Positions 1 through 9,131 are shown, numbered from the stretch's first letter. The stretch is 64,000 nucleotides of DNA from Rhodopseudomonas boonkerdii (GCF_021184025.1 NZ_CP036537.1:4526001-4590000); one strand, 5' to 3'. Notes: generated by a model from the letters alone, not told the origin. Numbers and translations are program-made.

Positions 1-442
1 GCTCGGGGCCGACCGCGCGCGGCAGGCGTTGGGTACCGCCGGCGCCTGGCAGCAGGCCGAGCTTCACTTCCGGAAGGCCAAGCTTGGCCTCCTTCACAGC
101 GACGCGAAAGTGACAACCGAGCGTGAGCTCGAGACCGCCGCCAAGTGCAGTGCCGTGAATCGCAGCAATGACCGGTTTAGAGCACTTCTCGATTTCGGCG
201 ATGACCTCATTGAGGCCAGGCGACTGCGGCGGCTTGCCAAATTCGGTGATATCAGCACCGGCGACGAAGGTACGTCCGGCACAGGCGATCACGATTGCCT
301 TCACAGCCGCATCGGCATTCGCCGCCTTGACGTTTTCGAAGATGCCGCGGCGAACCGCCGCACTCAGTGCATTCACCGGCGGCGAATTGACCATCACGAC
401 GGCCACTTCATCATGACGTTCAAGCTTCACGACATCGCTCAC
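1..442 (-). CDS. Enoyl-CoA hydratase/isomerase-type protein, N-terminal part (cut by window edge)
   Basis: I translated the minus strand by hand and found it open from a GTG at 442 to the window edge, about 147 codons. The start is supported by AGGAG at 449-453. The product begins [20 protein letters not shown] and carries crotonase-fold landmarks: [11 protein letters not shown] (oxyanion-hole loop) and [14 protein letters not shown], followed by [20 protein letters not shown]. This reads like the hydratase half of a fused hydratase/3-hydroxyacyl-CoA dehydrogenase (FadB/FadJ type), but the C-terminal half lies outside the window, so a stand-alone hydratase is also possible. It diverges from the IclR regulator, with a palindrome 43 bp upstream of its start. 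Confidence 0.85.
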   Translation of the reverse strand, partial: MSDVVKLERHDEVAVVMVNSPPVNALSAAVRRGIFENVKAANADAAVKAIVIACAGRTFVAGADITEFGKPPQSPGLNEVIAEIEKCSKPVIAAIHGTALGGGLELTLGCHFRVAVKEAKLGLPEVKLGLLPGAGGTQRLPRAVGPE

Positions 443-484
443 GGCATTCTCCTTGGGTCGAAAATTCAGGACTGGTTTTTGTTG

Positions 485-499
485 TTTCGCAGTGCGAAA
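485..499. promoter_or_regulatory. Candidate IclR-family operator
   Basis: TTTCGCA-G-TGCGAAA is a perfect 7-1-7 palindrome in the 205-bp space between the divergent hydratase (start 442) and the IclR gene (start 648). IclR-family proteins often bind TTCGC/GCGAA-type inverted repeats close to their own gene. Binding by this regulator is inferred from position and symmetry. Confidence 0.6.
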
Positions 500-647
500 T
501 TTAATTCCACATCTTGACAGGCAGGGTTATTTTGAAGAGCGTCCGTTGTCAACGAGGACGCACCACAGAAAACCAATCTGGGCGCGACCTCTCGCGAAAG
601 CCAAGGCGTCGTCGCACAAGATGACGTGAGACGATTATCGGGGAAGC

Positions 648-1517
648 GTGAAGCGTTCAGGAAAACCAGCGGCGACCGATCGCAATTTCGTCGTCGCTCT
701 AGCGCGCGGCCTCGATGTCCTGCGCGCGTTCCGGCCGAATGACGGATTGCTGGGCAACCAGGAAATCGCGGCACGCACCAATCTTCCGAAGCCGACGATT
801 TCACGTCTCACCTATACGCTGACAAAGCTCGGCTACCTTACGCCCGTTCCGCGCTTTGAGAAGTATCAGCTCGCGCCGGCAGCTATGGCCCTTGGGTATG
901 CCGCACTTGCGAATTTAGGCGTAAAGCATCTCTCTGAACCGTTTCGCGATGAATTGATGCGGCAAACCGGCGGCGCATGTGCCGTTGGTGCACGCGATCG
1001 GCTCAGCATGATTTATTTCGGGCAATCGCGTTCATCGATGACCGTCGGCGTTCAGCTCGATGTCGGCTCGCGCATCCCGATCGCCACCACAGCGATGGGG
1101 CGTGCCTATTTCTGGGCATTGCCCACGGAAGAGCGTGCCCAATTATTGCGCGAGTTCCGCGAACATTACGGAAGCCGCTGGGCGAAGATGCGCGACGGCC
1201 TCGAACAGGCCGGCGAGATGGTTTCCAAATATGGATTCGTGATTTCCGCCGGTGAATGGCAGGACGATGTACATGCTGCCGGCGTTGCGCTCACTTTGAA
1301 CGATGGCACAGGGCCTTACGCATTCAATTGCGGCGCACCTGCATTTCGCTTCACGGAAGAACGTCTCCTCAACGATATTGGACCTCGCTTGCTCGCGATG
1401 GTAAGAAATATCGAAGCGGCGCTCGGGGGACTTGCAGCGCCGCACCAAAAAAAAACAGAACCAAAAAAAAATAAATCAGGAGGGAAAGTTGCTGGTATCG
1501 TTGAAGGGCTCGGATAG
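648..1517 (+). CDS. IclR family transcriptional regulator
   Basis: A 289-residue protein with an N-terminal winged helix-turn-helix (about residues 10-75, including GNQEIAARTNLPKPTISRL) and a C-terminal effector-binding domain of the IclR type. The family controls aromatic and small-acid catabolism, usually by binding a catabolic intermediate. It is transcribed toward the livGFHM set and away from the hydratase, so both are plausible targets. The 3' end is odd: two runs of nine A (1447-1455 and 1463-1471) encode a lysine-rich tail, and slippage by one base in either run would end translation at TAA 1472-1474. No strong Shine-Dalgarno precedes the start, so the exact N-terminus is less certain than the family. 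Confidence 0.9.
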   Translation: MKRSGKPAATDRNFVVALARGLDVLRAFRPNDGLLGNQEIAARTNLPKPTISRLTYTLTKLGYLTPVPRFEKYQLAPAAMALGYAALANLGVKHLSEPFRDELMRQTGGACAVGARDRLSMIYFGQSRSSMTVGVQLDVGSRIPIATTAMGRAYFWALPTEERAQLLREFREHYGSRWAKMRDGLEQAGEMVSKYGFVISAGEWQDDVHAAGVALTLNDGTGPYAFNCGAPAFRFTEERLLNDIGPRLLAMVRNIEAALGGLAAPHQKKTEPKKNKSGGKVAGIVEGLG

Positions 1518-1544
1518 CCTTCGCTGCCGCGAAGGATGCCACAC

Positions 1545-2357
1545 ATGACACAGGCACAACTCGCAGAGCGAGCGCCCGTCACATCAAGCGCTCCGCTGCT
1601 GCAGGTCCGCGACGTCAGCGTTGTGTTCGGCGGCATCATCGCATTGAACGGAATCACGTTCGACATGCAGAAAGGCCATATCCTCGGCCTGATCGGACCG
1701 AACGGTGCCGGCAAGACCACGCTGTTCAACTGCCTCTCCCGGCTCTATCAGCCGAGCAAGGGCGACATCCTGATGGAAGGCCAGTCGATCCTGTCGCGGC
1801 CCGCCCACAAGATCTCAGAGATTGGCATCGGCCGCACCTTCCAGAACGTCGCGCTGTTTCCGAACCTCACGGTTCGGGACAATGTCCGCGTTGGCAAGCA
1901 TGCCCGCACCAACAGCGACATCATCAGCGACAGCCTGAAGCTGCCATGGGTGCGCGCGGGCGAAGCGGCGATTAACAAGGACGTCAACGACATCCTCGGT
2001 TACCTCAACCTGCATGATGTCGCCGACACTGTTGTCAGTGGTCTGCCTTTCGGCACCCAGAAGCGCGTCGAGCTCGCACGCGCGCTCGCGGCGGAGCCGA
2101 AGATCCTGCTTCTCGACGAGCCTGCCGGTGGCCTCAATCACGAAGAGGTCTACATCCTCGGCGATTTGATCCGCCGCATCCGCGACGAACGCGACGTCAC
2201 CGTGCTGCTCGTCGAACATCACATGGGCCTCGTGATGTCGATCGCCGATCACGTTGTCGCGCTGAACTTTGGCAAGAAACTCGCGGAAGGTACACCGTCT
2301 GCCGTCCAGAAGGACCCGGCTGTCATCAAGGCCTATCTGGGGGATAAAGATTCATGA
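1545..2357 (+). CDS. livG: Branched-chain amino acid-type ABC transporter ATPase LivG
   Basis: Cytoplasmic ATPase of a hydrophobic amino acid transporter-type (HAAT/Liv) importer, about 270 residues. Walker A GPNGAGKTT lies at about residues 51-59. The signature region is the slightly unusual GLPFGTQKR, and Walker B is ILLLDEPAGG. The downstream VEHHMGLVMSIADHV is typical of LivG. An in-frame ATG at 1536 also exists, but GAAGGA at 1531-1536 is better spaced for the ATG at 1545. It is followed by livF with an ATGA overlap, then livH and livM, so the four form one operon. In this bacterial group such Liv systems often carry aromatic or dicarboxylic acids rather than amino acids, so the substrate is open. 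Confidence 0.93.
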   Translation: MTQAQLAERAPVTSSAPLLQVRDVSVVFGGIIALNGITFDMQKGHILGLIGPNGAGKTTLFNCLSRLYQPSKGDILMEGQSILSRPAHKISEIGIGRTFQNVALFPNLTVRDNVRVGKHARTNSDIISDSLKLPWVRAGEAAINKDVNDILGYLNLHDVADTVVSGLPFGTQKRVELARALAAEPKILLLDEPAGGLNHEEVYILGDLIRRIRDERDVTVLLVEHHMGLVMSIADHVVALNFGKKLAEGTPSAVQKDPAVIKAYLGDKDS

Positions 2358-3067
2358 CCGCAATGCTCCACGTAAAGGACCTGCGTGCCTATTACGGACA
2401 GGTTCAGGCGCTGCACGGGCTCGAATTCGACCTCAAGGAAGGCAGCCTTACCACTCTCCTCGGAGCCAACGGCGCCGGCAAGACCACCACGTTACGGGCG
2501 ATCTGCAACATGGTGCGCTCCACCGGCTCGATCGAGTTCGAGGGCAAGAAGCTCGACAACAAATCCACCGAGAGCATCGTGCGTCTCGGTATCGCCCATG
2601 TGCCGCAGGGCCGCGGGACCTTCACCACGATGACGGTGGAGGAGAATCTGCAGCTCGGCGCGATCAGCCGCAAGGATACCAAGGCGATCGATAGCGATAT
2701 CGAGCGCATGTACGATCACTTCCCCGTGCTCAAGCAGCGCCACACCCAGCAGGCCGGCACGCTGTCCGGCGGCGAACAACAGATGCTAGCGGTCGCCCGC
2801 GCGCTGATGCTGCGTCCTCGCCTGATGTTGCTGGACGAGCCCTCCTTCGGCCTCGCGCCGCTGATCGTGCGGGATCTGTTCAAGATCCTCGGCAAGATCA
2901 ATCGCGAGGACAAGGTCTCGATCCTGGTCGTCGAACAGAACGCACAGCTCGCGCTCGAACTCGCCGACAAGGCCTATGTGATCGAAACAGGACGCATCGT
3001 GATGTCAGGCACAGCCGACGAAATCGCGAACAACGAAGACGTCCGTAAATCCTATCTGGGATATTGA
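2354..3067 (+). CDS. livF: Branched-chain amino acid-type ABC transporter ATPase LivF
   Basis: Second ATPase of the first Liv importer, 237 residues, the normal LivF size. Walker A GANGAGKTT is at residues 37-45, the signature is LSGGEQQ, and Walker B LMLLDEPSFGLAP is followed by the VVEQNAQLALELAD segment typical of LivF. Its ATG overlaps the livG stop as ATGA, which implies translational coupling. It would pair with LivG under the LivH/LivM membrane channel. Confidence 0.94.
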   Translation: MTAMLHVKDLRAYYGQVQALHGLEFDLKEGSLTTLLGANGAGKTTTLRAICNMVRSTGSIEFEGKKLDNKSTESIVRLGIAHVPQGRGTFTTMTVEENLQLGAISRKDTKAIDSDIERMYDHFPVLKQRHTQQAGTLSGGEQQMLAVARALMLRPRLMLLDEPSFGLAPLIVRDLFKILGKINREDKVSILVVEQNAQLALELADKAYVIETGRIVMSGTADEIANNEDVRKSYLGY

Positions 3068-3078
3068 GGGGGAAAGCC

Positions 3079-3957
3079 ATGGAGCTGTTTACCAATCAAG
3101 TCCTGGCTGGCATCGCCACCGGCGCGATCTATGCCTGTATGGCGCTCGCGGTGGTGATGATCTACCAGGCCATCGACCATCTGAACTTCGCGCAAGGCGA
3201 GATGGCGATGTTCTCGACCTTCGTCGCATGGCAACTGATGCAGTGGGGCACACCCTACTGGGTCGCCTTCGTGTTGGTGCTGATCTTCTCATTCATCGGC
3301 GGTGTCGTCATCGAGCGGGCTTTGTTCAAGCCGCTCGCTAAGGCTCCGGTGCTGACCCACGTGGCTGGCTTCATTGCACTGTTCGCCATCGTGAACAGCG
3401 TCGCCGGCCTGACCTGGGACTTCACCATCAAGCAGTTTCCCTCGCCATTCGGCTCGGCTCCGTTTCTCGGCAGCCAGCTGATCTCGACCCACCAGGCCGG
3501 CATGATCGGCGTCACACTGGTGCTGCTGATCCTGCTGTTCCTGTTCTTTCGTTACACCCGCGTGGGACTGGCGATGCGCGCCGCAGCCGTCATGCCTGAA
3601 TCGGCACGTCTGGTCGGCATCAACACGTCGTGGATGATCGCACTCGGCTGGGGCATGGCTGCGGCGATCGGCTCGATCGCAGGCATGTTGATCGCGCCCG
3701 TGGTCTTCCTCGAGCCCAACATGATGGGCGGCGTGCTGATCTACGGCTTTGCGGCCGCAGTCGTGGGCGGCCTGTCGAGCCCGCTCGGCGCTGTGACCGG
3801 TGGCTTCCTGGTCGGCATCTTCGAGAACCTCGTCGGCACCTACATTCCGGGTGTCGGCAACGAACTCAAGCTGCCCATCGCGCTGGCGCTGATCATCACC
3901 GTGCTGGTCGTCAAACCCCACGGCCTGTTCGGCCGCACCATCGTCAAGCGAGTCTGA
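3079..3957 (+). CDS. livH: Branched-chain amino acid-type ABC transporter permease LivH
   Basis: Inner-membrane permease of about 292 residues with multiple hydrophobic segments. It has the conserved N-terminal pattern GAIYACMALAVVMIYQAIDHLNFAQGE and the C-terminal loop GGLSSPLGAVTGGFLVGIFE, both typical of LivH. A TTG start at 3064 is in frame, but the ATG at 3079 is preceded by GAGGGGG at 3066-3072 and gives the expected N-terminus. It sits between livF and livM in the first Liv operon and forms the channel half opposite LivM. Confidence 0.93.
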   Translation: MELFTNQVLAGIATGAIYACMALAVVMIYQAIDHLNFAQGEMAMFSTFVAWQLMQWGTPYWVAFVLVLIFSFIGGVVIERALFKPLAKAPVLTHVAGFIALFAIVNSVAGLTWDFTIKQFPSPFGSAPFLGSQLISTHQAGMIGVTLVLLILLFLFFRYTRVGLAMRAAAVMPESARLVGINTSWMIALGWGMAAAIGSIAGMLIAPVVFLEPNMMGGVLIYGFAAAVVGGLSSPLGAVTGGFLVGIFENLVGTYIPGVGNELKLPIALALIITVLVVKPHGLFGRTIVKRV

Positions 3958-3959
3958 TC

Positions 3960-4988
3960 ATGAGCACCGTGCAAGAAGTCTCCTCTGCTCCGATGGTCGC
4001 TGCGGTCCCCAAGAAGGCGATGTCGCTCGGCCCTGCCGCGTCGCTGTTGCTGCTTGGCCTGCTGGTGGTCACGCCGTTCTTCGTAAAGAACTTTATCATC
4101 TTCCAGATGACGATGGTGCTGATCTATGCGATCGCGGTGCTGGCGCTGAACATCCTGACGGGTGCGAGCGGCCAGTTCTCGCTCGGCCAGAGCGCGTTCT
4201 ACGCGCTTGGCGCCTATACGTCGGCGATCCTGATCGAGCATGCGGGCATGAACTACGCGCTCACACTGCCCTTCGCCGGCCTTGTCTGCTTCATCGCCGG
4301 CTTCCTGTTCGGTCTTCCGGCGCTGCGGCTGTCCGGCATCTATCTCGCGCTGGCGACCTTCGCCCTCGCAGTAGCGATGCCGCAACTGCTGAAGCTCGGC
4401 GTGTTCGAGCACTGGACCGGCGGCGTGCAGGGTCTCGTCGTGACCAAGCCGGACGCGCCGGAAATCTTCGCTTCCATGGGGCTGAAGGTGTCGCAGGACA
4501 TGTGGCTGTACTTCTTCACCCTCGTCGTGACCATCGTCATCTACATGCTGTCGGTCAATCTGCTGAAATCGCGCTCCGGCCGCGCCATGATGTCGATCCG
4601 CGACAACGAAATCGCCGCATCGGCGATGGGTGTGGACGTGGCGCTCTATAAGACGCTTGCTTTCGGTGTTTCCGCCGGCATCACCGGTATCGCCGGCGGC
4701 CTAGGCGCCATCGCCGTGCAGTTCGTGGCGCCGGATGGCTACACCATCCAGCTCGCCATCGCGTTGTTCCTCGGCATGGTGGTCGGTGGTGTCGGCTGGC
4801 TTCCCGGTTCGCTCGCGGGCGCGCTGTTCATCGTATTCGTGCCGAACATCGCCGAGCACGTGTCGAAGGGCTTGTCAGGCGCCGTATTCGGCGTGATCCT
4901 GATCTTCATCATCTTCCTGTTGCCGAACGGCGCGCGCCAGCTCGCCTTTGGCGTGCAGTCCGTGTTCAGCAAAATGCGGCGTGGCTAA
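3960..4988 (+). CDS. livM: Branched-chain amino acid-type ABC transporter permease LivM
   Basis: Second channel subunit, 342 residues from the ATG two bases after the livH stop. A longer open frame runs upstream inside livH but has no support. After a polar N-terminal tail of about 25 residues there are roughly eight to ten membrane segments. The family motifs NILTGASGQFSLGQSAFYAL and GLPALRLSGIYLALATFA are present, and the LivM C-terminal GGVGWLPGSLAGALF loop is intact. It is the last permease gene before a strong terminator at 5019-5048, beyond which the array of binding proteins begins. Confidence 0.93.
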   Translation: MSTVQEVSSAPMVAAVPKKAMSLGPAASLLLLGLLVVTPFFVKNFIIFQMTMVLIYAIAVLALNILTGASGQFSLGQSAFYALGAYTSAILIEHAGMNYALTLPFAGLVCFIAGFLFGLPALRLSGIYLALATFALAVAMPQLLKLGVFEHWTGGVQGLVVTKPDAPEIFASMGLKVSQDMWLYFFTLVVTIVIYMLSVNLLKSRSGRAMMSIRDNEIAASAMGVDVALYKTLAFGVSAGITGIAGGLGAIAVQFVAPDGYTIQLAIALFLGMVVGGVGWLPGSLAGALFIVFVPNIAEHVSKGLSGAVFGVILIFIIFLLPNGARQLAFGVQSVFSKMRRG

Positions 4989-5018
4989 CGCCACCATCTT
5001 TCTGCCACACACTGAGTG

Positions 5019-5048
5019 CCCCTCGCGACTGCGTCGCGAGGGGTTTTT
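5019..5048 (+). terminator. Rho-independent terminator after livM
   Basis: An 11-bp perfect stem CCCCTCGCGAC / GTCGCGAGGGG with a 3-base loop is followed by five T. It separates the permease operon from the first binding-protein gene. If it is leaky, the binding proteins could still be partly co-transcribed with the permease. Confidence 0.85.
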
Positions 5049-5096
5049 CATTCGGGTGCTGACGTCAGCGCTCCCTCGCCCCGCGAGGATATCTGG

Positions 5097-6314
5097 ATGC
5101 TGCTCCGCCTGTTGTCGCCCGCGTCGATCGCCGCACTGTCCGTTCTGCTCGCAGGTCCGGCTGCGGCACAAAAGCGATACGACGCCGGCGCGTCCGACAC
5201 CGAGATCAAGATCGGCAATATCATGCCCTATAGCGGGCCGGCTTCCGCTTATGGCGTCGCAGGAATTATTGAGGCCGCCTATTTTCGCATGATCAACGAT
5301 CAGGGCGGCATCAACGGGCGGCAGATCAATTTCATCAGCTATGACGACGCCTACAATCCCGCAAAGGCGGTCGAGCAGGCGCGCAAGCTGGTGGAAAGCG
5401 ACGAGGTGCTCGTGGTGTTCAATCCTCTGGGAACGCCGTCGAATACCGCGATCCTGAAATACCTGAACATGAAGAAAGTGCCGCAACTGTTCGTCGGCGC
5501 CGGCGGCACTTCATTCGGCGATCACAAGGCCTATCCATGGACGATGGCCTGGCAGCCGCCCTATCAGAGCGAAGGGCGCATCTATGCCAAATATATCCTG
5601 ACCGAGAAGCCGAACGCGAAGATCGCCGTGCTCTATCAGAACGACGATTTTGGCAAGGACGTGCTCAAGGGCTTCAAGGACGGTCTCGGCGACAAGTCGT
5701 TGATGATCGTCGCGACCGAAGCCTATGAGGTGACCGAGCCGACCATCGATAGCCGCATTATCAATCTAAAAGCATCGGGTGCCGACGTGTTCGTCAGCGT
5801 GACCACGCCGAAACCGGCTGTGCAGGCGATCCGCAAGGTCGCCGCGATGGATTGGAAGCCACTTTACATCCAGGGTTATGCCAGCGCATCGGTCGGTTCC
5901 GTGCTGAAGCCAGCGGGCCTCGACATCTCGCAAGGCATCGTGTCCGCGTATTACGCCAAGGACGGGTCGGATCCGCAATGGGACAACGACGAGGGCATGA
6001 AGCGTTTTACCGCCTTCCTCGCCAAATATGCACCCGACTACAGCCGCAACGACATCTCGGTGATCTATGGCTACGGCGTGGCACAGGCCATGGTGCAGGT
6101 CCTGAGGCAGGCCGGGGACGATCTCACCCGCGTGAATGTGATGAAGCAGGCGGAAAATCTGAAGGACTTCGTGCCAGACATCGTGCTTCCCGGCGTAAAA
6201 CTCAACACGTCAGCAAACGATCACTACCCCATCGAACAGTTGCAGATGATGCGCTTCAACGGCGAGAAATGGGAACTGTTCGGCCCGGTCATCACAGGCG
6301 AGATCGAACGCTGA
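5097..6314 (+). CDS. Liv-type periplasmic substrate-binding protein, paralog 1 of 5
   Basis: A 405-residue periplasmic binding protein (peripla_BP_6 / LivJ-like). An upstream in-frame start at 5016 lies inside the terminator, whereas the ATG at 5097 follows GAGGA and opens a signal peptide ending GPAAAQ before KRYDAGASDTEIKIGN. The two-lobed core includes YSGPASAYG, GGINGRQINFISYDDAYNP, ESDEVLVVFNPLGTPSN and YQNDDFGKD. This is the most divergent of the five tandem copies. Where the others read VATG(A)-x-KWNDPK it has VGAGGTSFGDHK, a loop likely to face the ligand. It probably feeds the LivGFHM permease just upstream; the substrate is unknown. Confidence 0.92.
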   Translation: MLLRLLSPASIAALSVLLAGPAAAQKRYDAGASDTEIKIGNIMPYSGPASAYGVAGIIEAAYFRMINDQGGINGRQINFISYDDAYNPAKAVEQARKLVESDEVLVVFNPLGTPSNTAILKYLNMKKVPQLFVGAGGTSFGDHKAYPWTMAWQPPYQSEGRIYAKYILTEKPNAKIAVLYQNDDFGKDVLKGFKDGLGDKSLMIVATEAYEVTEPTIDSRIINLKASGADVFVSVTTPKPAVQAIRKVAAMDWKPLYIQGYASASVGSVLKPAGLDISQGIVSAYYAKDGSDPQWDNDEGMKRFTAFLAKYAPDYSRNDISVIYGYGVAQAMVQVLRQAGDDLTRVNVMKQAENLKDFVPDIVLPGVKLNTSANDHYPIEQLQMMRFNGEKWELFGPVITGEIER

Positions 6315-6353
6315 GATTTGCCGCCACACGGTATTCGCTCTGCCTAAGAAAGA

Positions 6354-6386
6354 AGCTCCGCGCGATCTCGTCGCGAGGGGCTTTTT
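6354..6386 (+). terminator. Rho-independent terminator after binding protein 1
   Basis: AGCTCCGCGCGA pairs with TCGCGAGGGGCT (one G-U pair and one mismatch) over a short loop and is followed by TTTTT. It ends the transcript of paralog 1, about 80 bp before the start of paralog 2. Confidence 0.75.
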
Positions 6387-6468
6387 GTTGCCGCACAAGC
6401 GCGAACGGTGTTCAATCCGATGGGAGCCACAAAGGCCCTGAAAGACAAACAGAATTCGGGAGTTAGAA

Positions 6469-7704
6469 ATGCCGTCGATCCGTTCGCGCGCCATGGTGCT
6501 GTCCATCGCCGCGACCCTCAGCGTTGCCGCATCTGGCAACGCGCTCGCCCAGAAGAAATACGACACCGGCGCAACAGATACCGAGATCAAGATTGGCAAT
6601 ATCATGCCGTATAGCGGCCCTGCCTCGTCCTATGGACTGATCGGCAAGACCGAGGCAGCCTACTTCAAGATGGTCAACGACAATGGCGGCGTGAACGGTC
6701 GCAAGATCAACTTTATCAGCTATGACGACGCCTATTCGCCGCCGAAGGCTGTCGAGCAGGCACGCAAGCTTGTCGAGTCCGACGAAGCCCTGCTGATCTT
6801 CAACTCACTCGGCACGCCGTCGAACACTGCTTTTCAGAAATACATGAACGCCAAGAAGGTGCCGCAGCTGTTCGTCGCTACCGGCGCCAGCAAGTGGAAC
6901 GATCCGAAGCACTTCCCCTGGACCATGGGCTGGCAGCCGAGCTACGCCGTCGAGGCGCAGATCTATGCCAAGTATCTGATGAAGGAAAAGCCGGACGCCA
7001 AGGTCGCGGTGATCTATCAGAACGACGATTTCGGCAAGGACTATCAGAAGGCCTTCAAGGAAGCATTGGGCGCCAAGGCGGCTACGATGCTCGTGACCGA
7101 GGAGAGCTATGAAATCTCCGAACCGACCATCGATTCCCATATAGTGAAGATCAAGTCCCTCAATCCTGACGTGGTCGTGCATTTCGTCACGCCGAAATTC
7201 GCCGCACAAGGTATCAAGAAAATCGGCGAACTCGGCTGGAAGCCGCTGCAGATCGTCACCAATGTCAGCGTCTCGGTCGGCGCGGTGATGCAACCGGCCG
7301 GCTTCGACAATGCGCAGGGCGTGCTCTCGGCCGACTACCGCAAGGACGGTGCCGATCCGCAGTGGAAAGACGATCCAGGCATGAAGAAATGGTCAGCCTT
7401 CATCGACAAATACATGCCGGGAGCCGACCGCACCGACAACAGCCTCGTCTTCGGCTACGGCGCTGCGCAAACCATGGTGAAGGTGCTGGAAATGGCCGGC
7501 GATAACCTCACCCGTGAGAACGTTATGAAACAGGCAGCAAGCCTGAAGGACTTTGCACCGGACACGCTGCTGCCCGGCATCACCATCACCACCTCGGCCA
7601 CCGACTATGCCCCGATCTCCCAGCTCCGCATGATGCGCTTCAAGGGCGAGAAGTGGGAACTGTACGGCGACATCATCAATGCCGACGTAACCGCACCAGA
7701 TTAG
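6469..7704 (+). CDS. Liv-type periplasmic substrate-binding protein, paralog 2 of 5
   Basis: A 411-residue binding protein whose ATG follows GGGAG at normal spacing. The signal peptide ends GNALAQ and the mature protein starts KKYDTGATDTEIKIGN. It shares the array hallmarks SYGLIGKTEAAYF, FISYDDAYSPPKAVEQ, LFVATGASKWNDPK and YQNDDFGKDY. The C-terminal KQAASLKDFAPDTLLPG is almost the same as in paralogs 3 and 4. By eye it is closest to paralog 3. It would bind the same ligand class as its neighbours and dock on the upstream Liv permease. Confidence 0.92.
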   Translation: MPSIRSRAMVLSIAATLSVAASGNALAQKKYDTGATDTEIKIGNIMPYSGPASSYGLIGKTEAAYFKMVNDNGGVNGRKINFISYDDAYSPPKAVEQARKLVESDEALLIFNSLGTPSNTAFQKYMNAKKVPQLFVATGASKWNDPKHFPWTMGWQPSYAVEAQIYAKYLMKEKPDAKVAVIYQNDDFGKDYQKAFKEALGAKAATMLVTEESYEISEPTIDSHIVKIKSLNPDVVVHFVTPKFAAQGIKKIGELGWKPLQIVTNVSVSVGAVMQPAGFDNAQGVLSADYRKDGADPQWKDDPGMKKWSAFIDKYMPGADRTDNSLVFGYGAAQTMVKVLEMAGDNLTRENVMKQAASLKDFAPDTLLPGITITTSATDYAPISQLRMMRFKGEKWELYGDIINADVTAPD

Positions 7705-7739
7705 TTTCTGGCACGCCTTGCAACATCGAATACGGGGAA

Positions 7740-7768
7740 CCCCTGCGATTTTGTCGCAGGGGCTTTTT
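7740..7768 (+). terminator. Rho-independent terminator after binding protein 2
   Basis: A 9-bp stem CCCCTGCGA / TCGCAGGGG around TTTTG is followed by CTTTTTC, 36 bases after the paralog 2 stop codon. Confidence 0.82.
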
Positions 7769-7860
7769 CTTGTGACCTTGCATCAAGAGGCATTCAATAT
7801 GTCGCAGGAGCCGCAGAGCTCCGCAAAGAACCTGGGACGAAACGACCACGGAGACGATGA

Positions 7861-9093
7861 ATGCTCGCACGATCCATGCGGCTGGGTGCCATCCCTGCTG
7901 CGCTCGCCTTGATGCTGGCCACGACCGGCGCATTCGCGCAGAAAAAATACGACACCGGCGCCACCGATACCGAGATCAAGATCGGCAACATCATTCCCTA
8001 TAGCGGCCCCGCCTCCGCCTATGGGCTGATCGGCAAGACCGAGGCTGCCTATTTCAACATGGTCAACGCCAATGGCGGCATCAATGGACGCAAGATCAAT
8101 TTCATCAGCTATGACGACGCCTACTCGCCACCAAAGGCCGTCGAGCAGGTTCGCAAGCTGGTCGAATCGGACGAGGTGCTCGTCGTCTTCAATCCGCTTG
8201 GTACCCCATCCAATACTGCGATTCAAAAATACCTGAACGCCAAGAAGGTGCCGCAACTGTTCGTCGCGACGGGTGCAACGAAGTGGAATGATCCGAAGAA
8301 CTTTCCCTGGACTATCGGCTGGCAGCCCTCTTATCAAAGCGAAGCGCAGATCTATGCGAAGTATTTGCTTAAGGAAAAGCCGAACGCCAAGATTGGCATC
8401 CTCTACCAGAACGATGACTTCGGTAAAGACTATCTGAAGGGCTTCAAGGACGGCCTCGGTGCCAAGGCCGCATCGATGATCATCATTGAGGACAGTTATG
8501 AGATCGCGGAACCGACAATCGACACCCATGTGGTGAAGCTGAAAGCGGCCAATCCCGACGTATTGATGATCTTCACCACACCAAAGTTTGCAGCGCAGAC
8601 CATCAAAAAGACCGCCGAACTCGGCTGGAAGCCTCTGCAGATTCTCGCCAATGTCAGCATCTCGGTCGGCGCGGTGATGCAGCCGGCGGGTTTCGAAAAC
8701 GCGCAGGGCGTGTTGTCGGCATCCTACAGCAAGGACGGCACTGATCCGCAATGGAAGGATGATCCGGGTATCAAGAAGTGGAGCGCTTTCCTCGACAAAT
8801 ACATGCCGGACGCCAACAGGGCGGACTCCAGCACGATCTACGGCTACGGTGCGGCACAGACCTTGGTGAAGGTGCTGGAAATGTGCGGCGACGACCTCAC
8901 CCGGGCTAATGTGATGAAGCAGGCTGCGAGCTTGAAAGACTTCGAGGTCGATACGCTGCTGCCCGGTATCAAGATCAACACCTCGCCTACCGATTTTGCG
9001 CCGATCTCGCAGCTGCAGATGCAGCGTTTCAAGGGCAACGCCTGGGAGCGCTTTGGCGAGGTGTTCAGCGGGGATGTCGCCGCCACACAGTAA
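7861..9093 (+). CDS. Liv-type periplasmic substrate-binding protein, paralog 3 of 5
   Basis: A 410-residue binding protein with a signal peptide ending GAFAQ before KKYDTGATDTEIKIGN. GGAG at 7850-7853 supports the ATG at 7861. The core repeats the array motifs (NIIPYSGPASAYGLIGKTEA, FVATGATKWNDPKNFPW, KKTAELGWKPLQILANVSIS). Minus-strand open frames across this gene are shadows caused by its GC-rich third positions. It lies between its own terminator and that of paralog 2, so it may have separate expression. Confidence 0.92.
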   Translation: MLARSMRLGAIPAALALMLATTGAFAQKKYDTGATDTEIKIGNIIPYSGPASAYGLIGKTEAAYFNMVNANGGINGRKINFISYDDAYSPPKAVEQVRKLVESDEVLVVFNPLGTPSNTAIQKYLNAKKVPQLFVATGATKWNDPKNFPWTIGWQPSYQSEAQIYAKYLLKEKPNAKIGILYQNDDFGKDYLKGFKDGLGAKAASMIIIEDSYEIAEPTIDTHVVKLKAANPDVLMIFTTPKFAAQTIKKTAELGWKPLQILANVSISVGAVMQPAGFENAQGVLSASYSKDGTDPQWKDDPGIKKWSAFLDKYMPDANRADSSTIYGYGAAQTLVKVLEMCGDDLTRANVMKQAASLKDFEVDTLLPGIKINTSPTDFAPISQLQMQRFKGNAWERFGEVFSGDVAATQ

Positions 9094-9131
9094 GCCGCCG
9101 CAGCAGATACCATCAGCACGAGCCAGATAAC

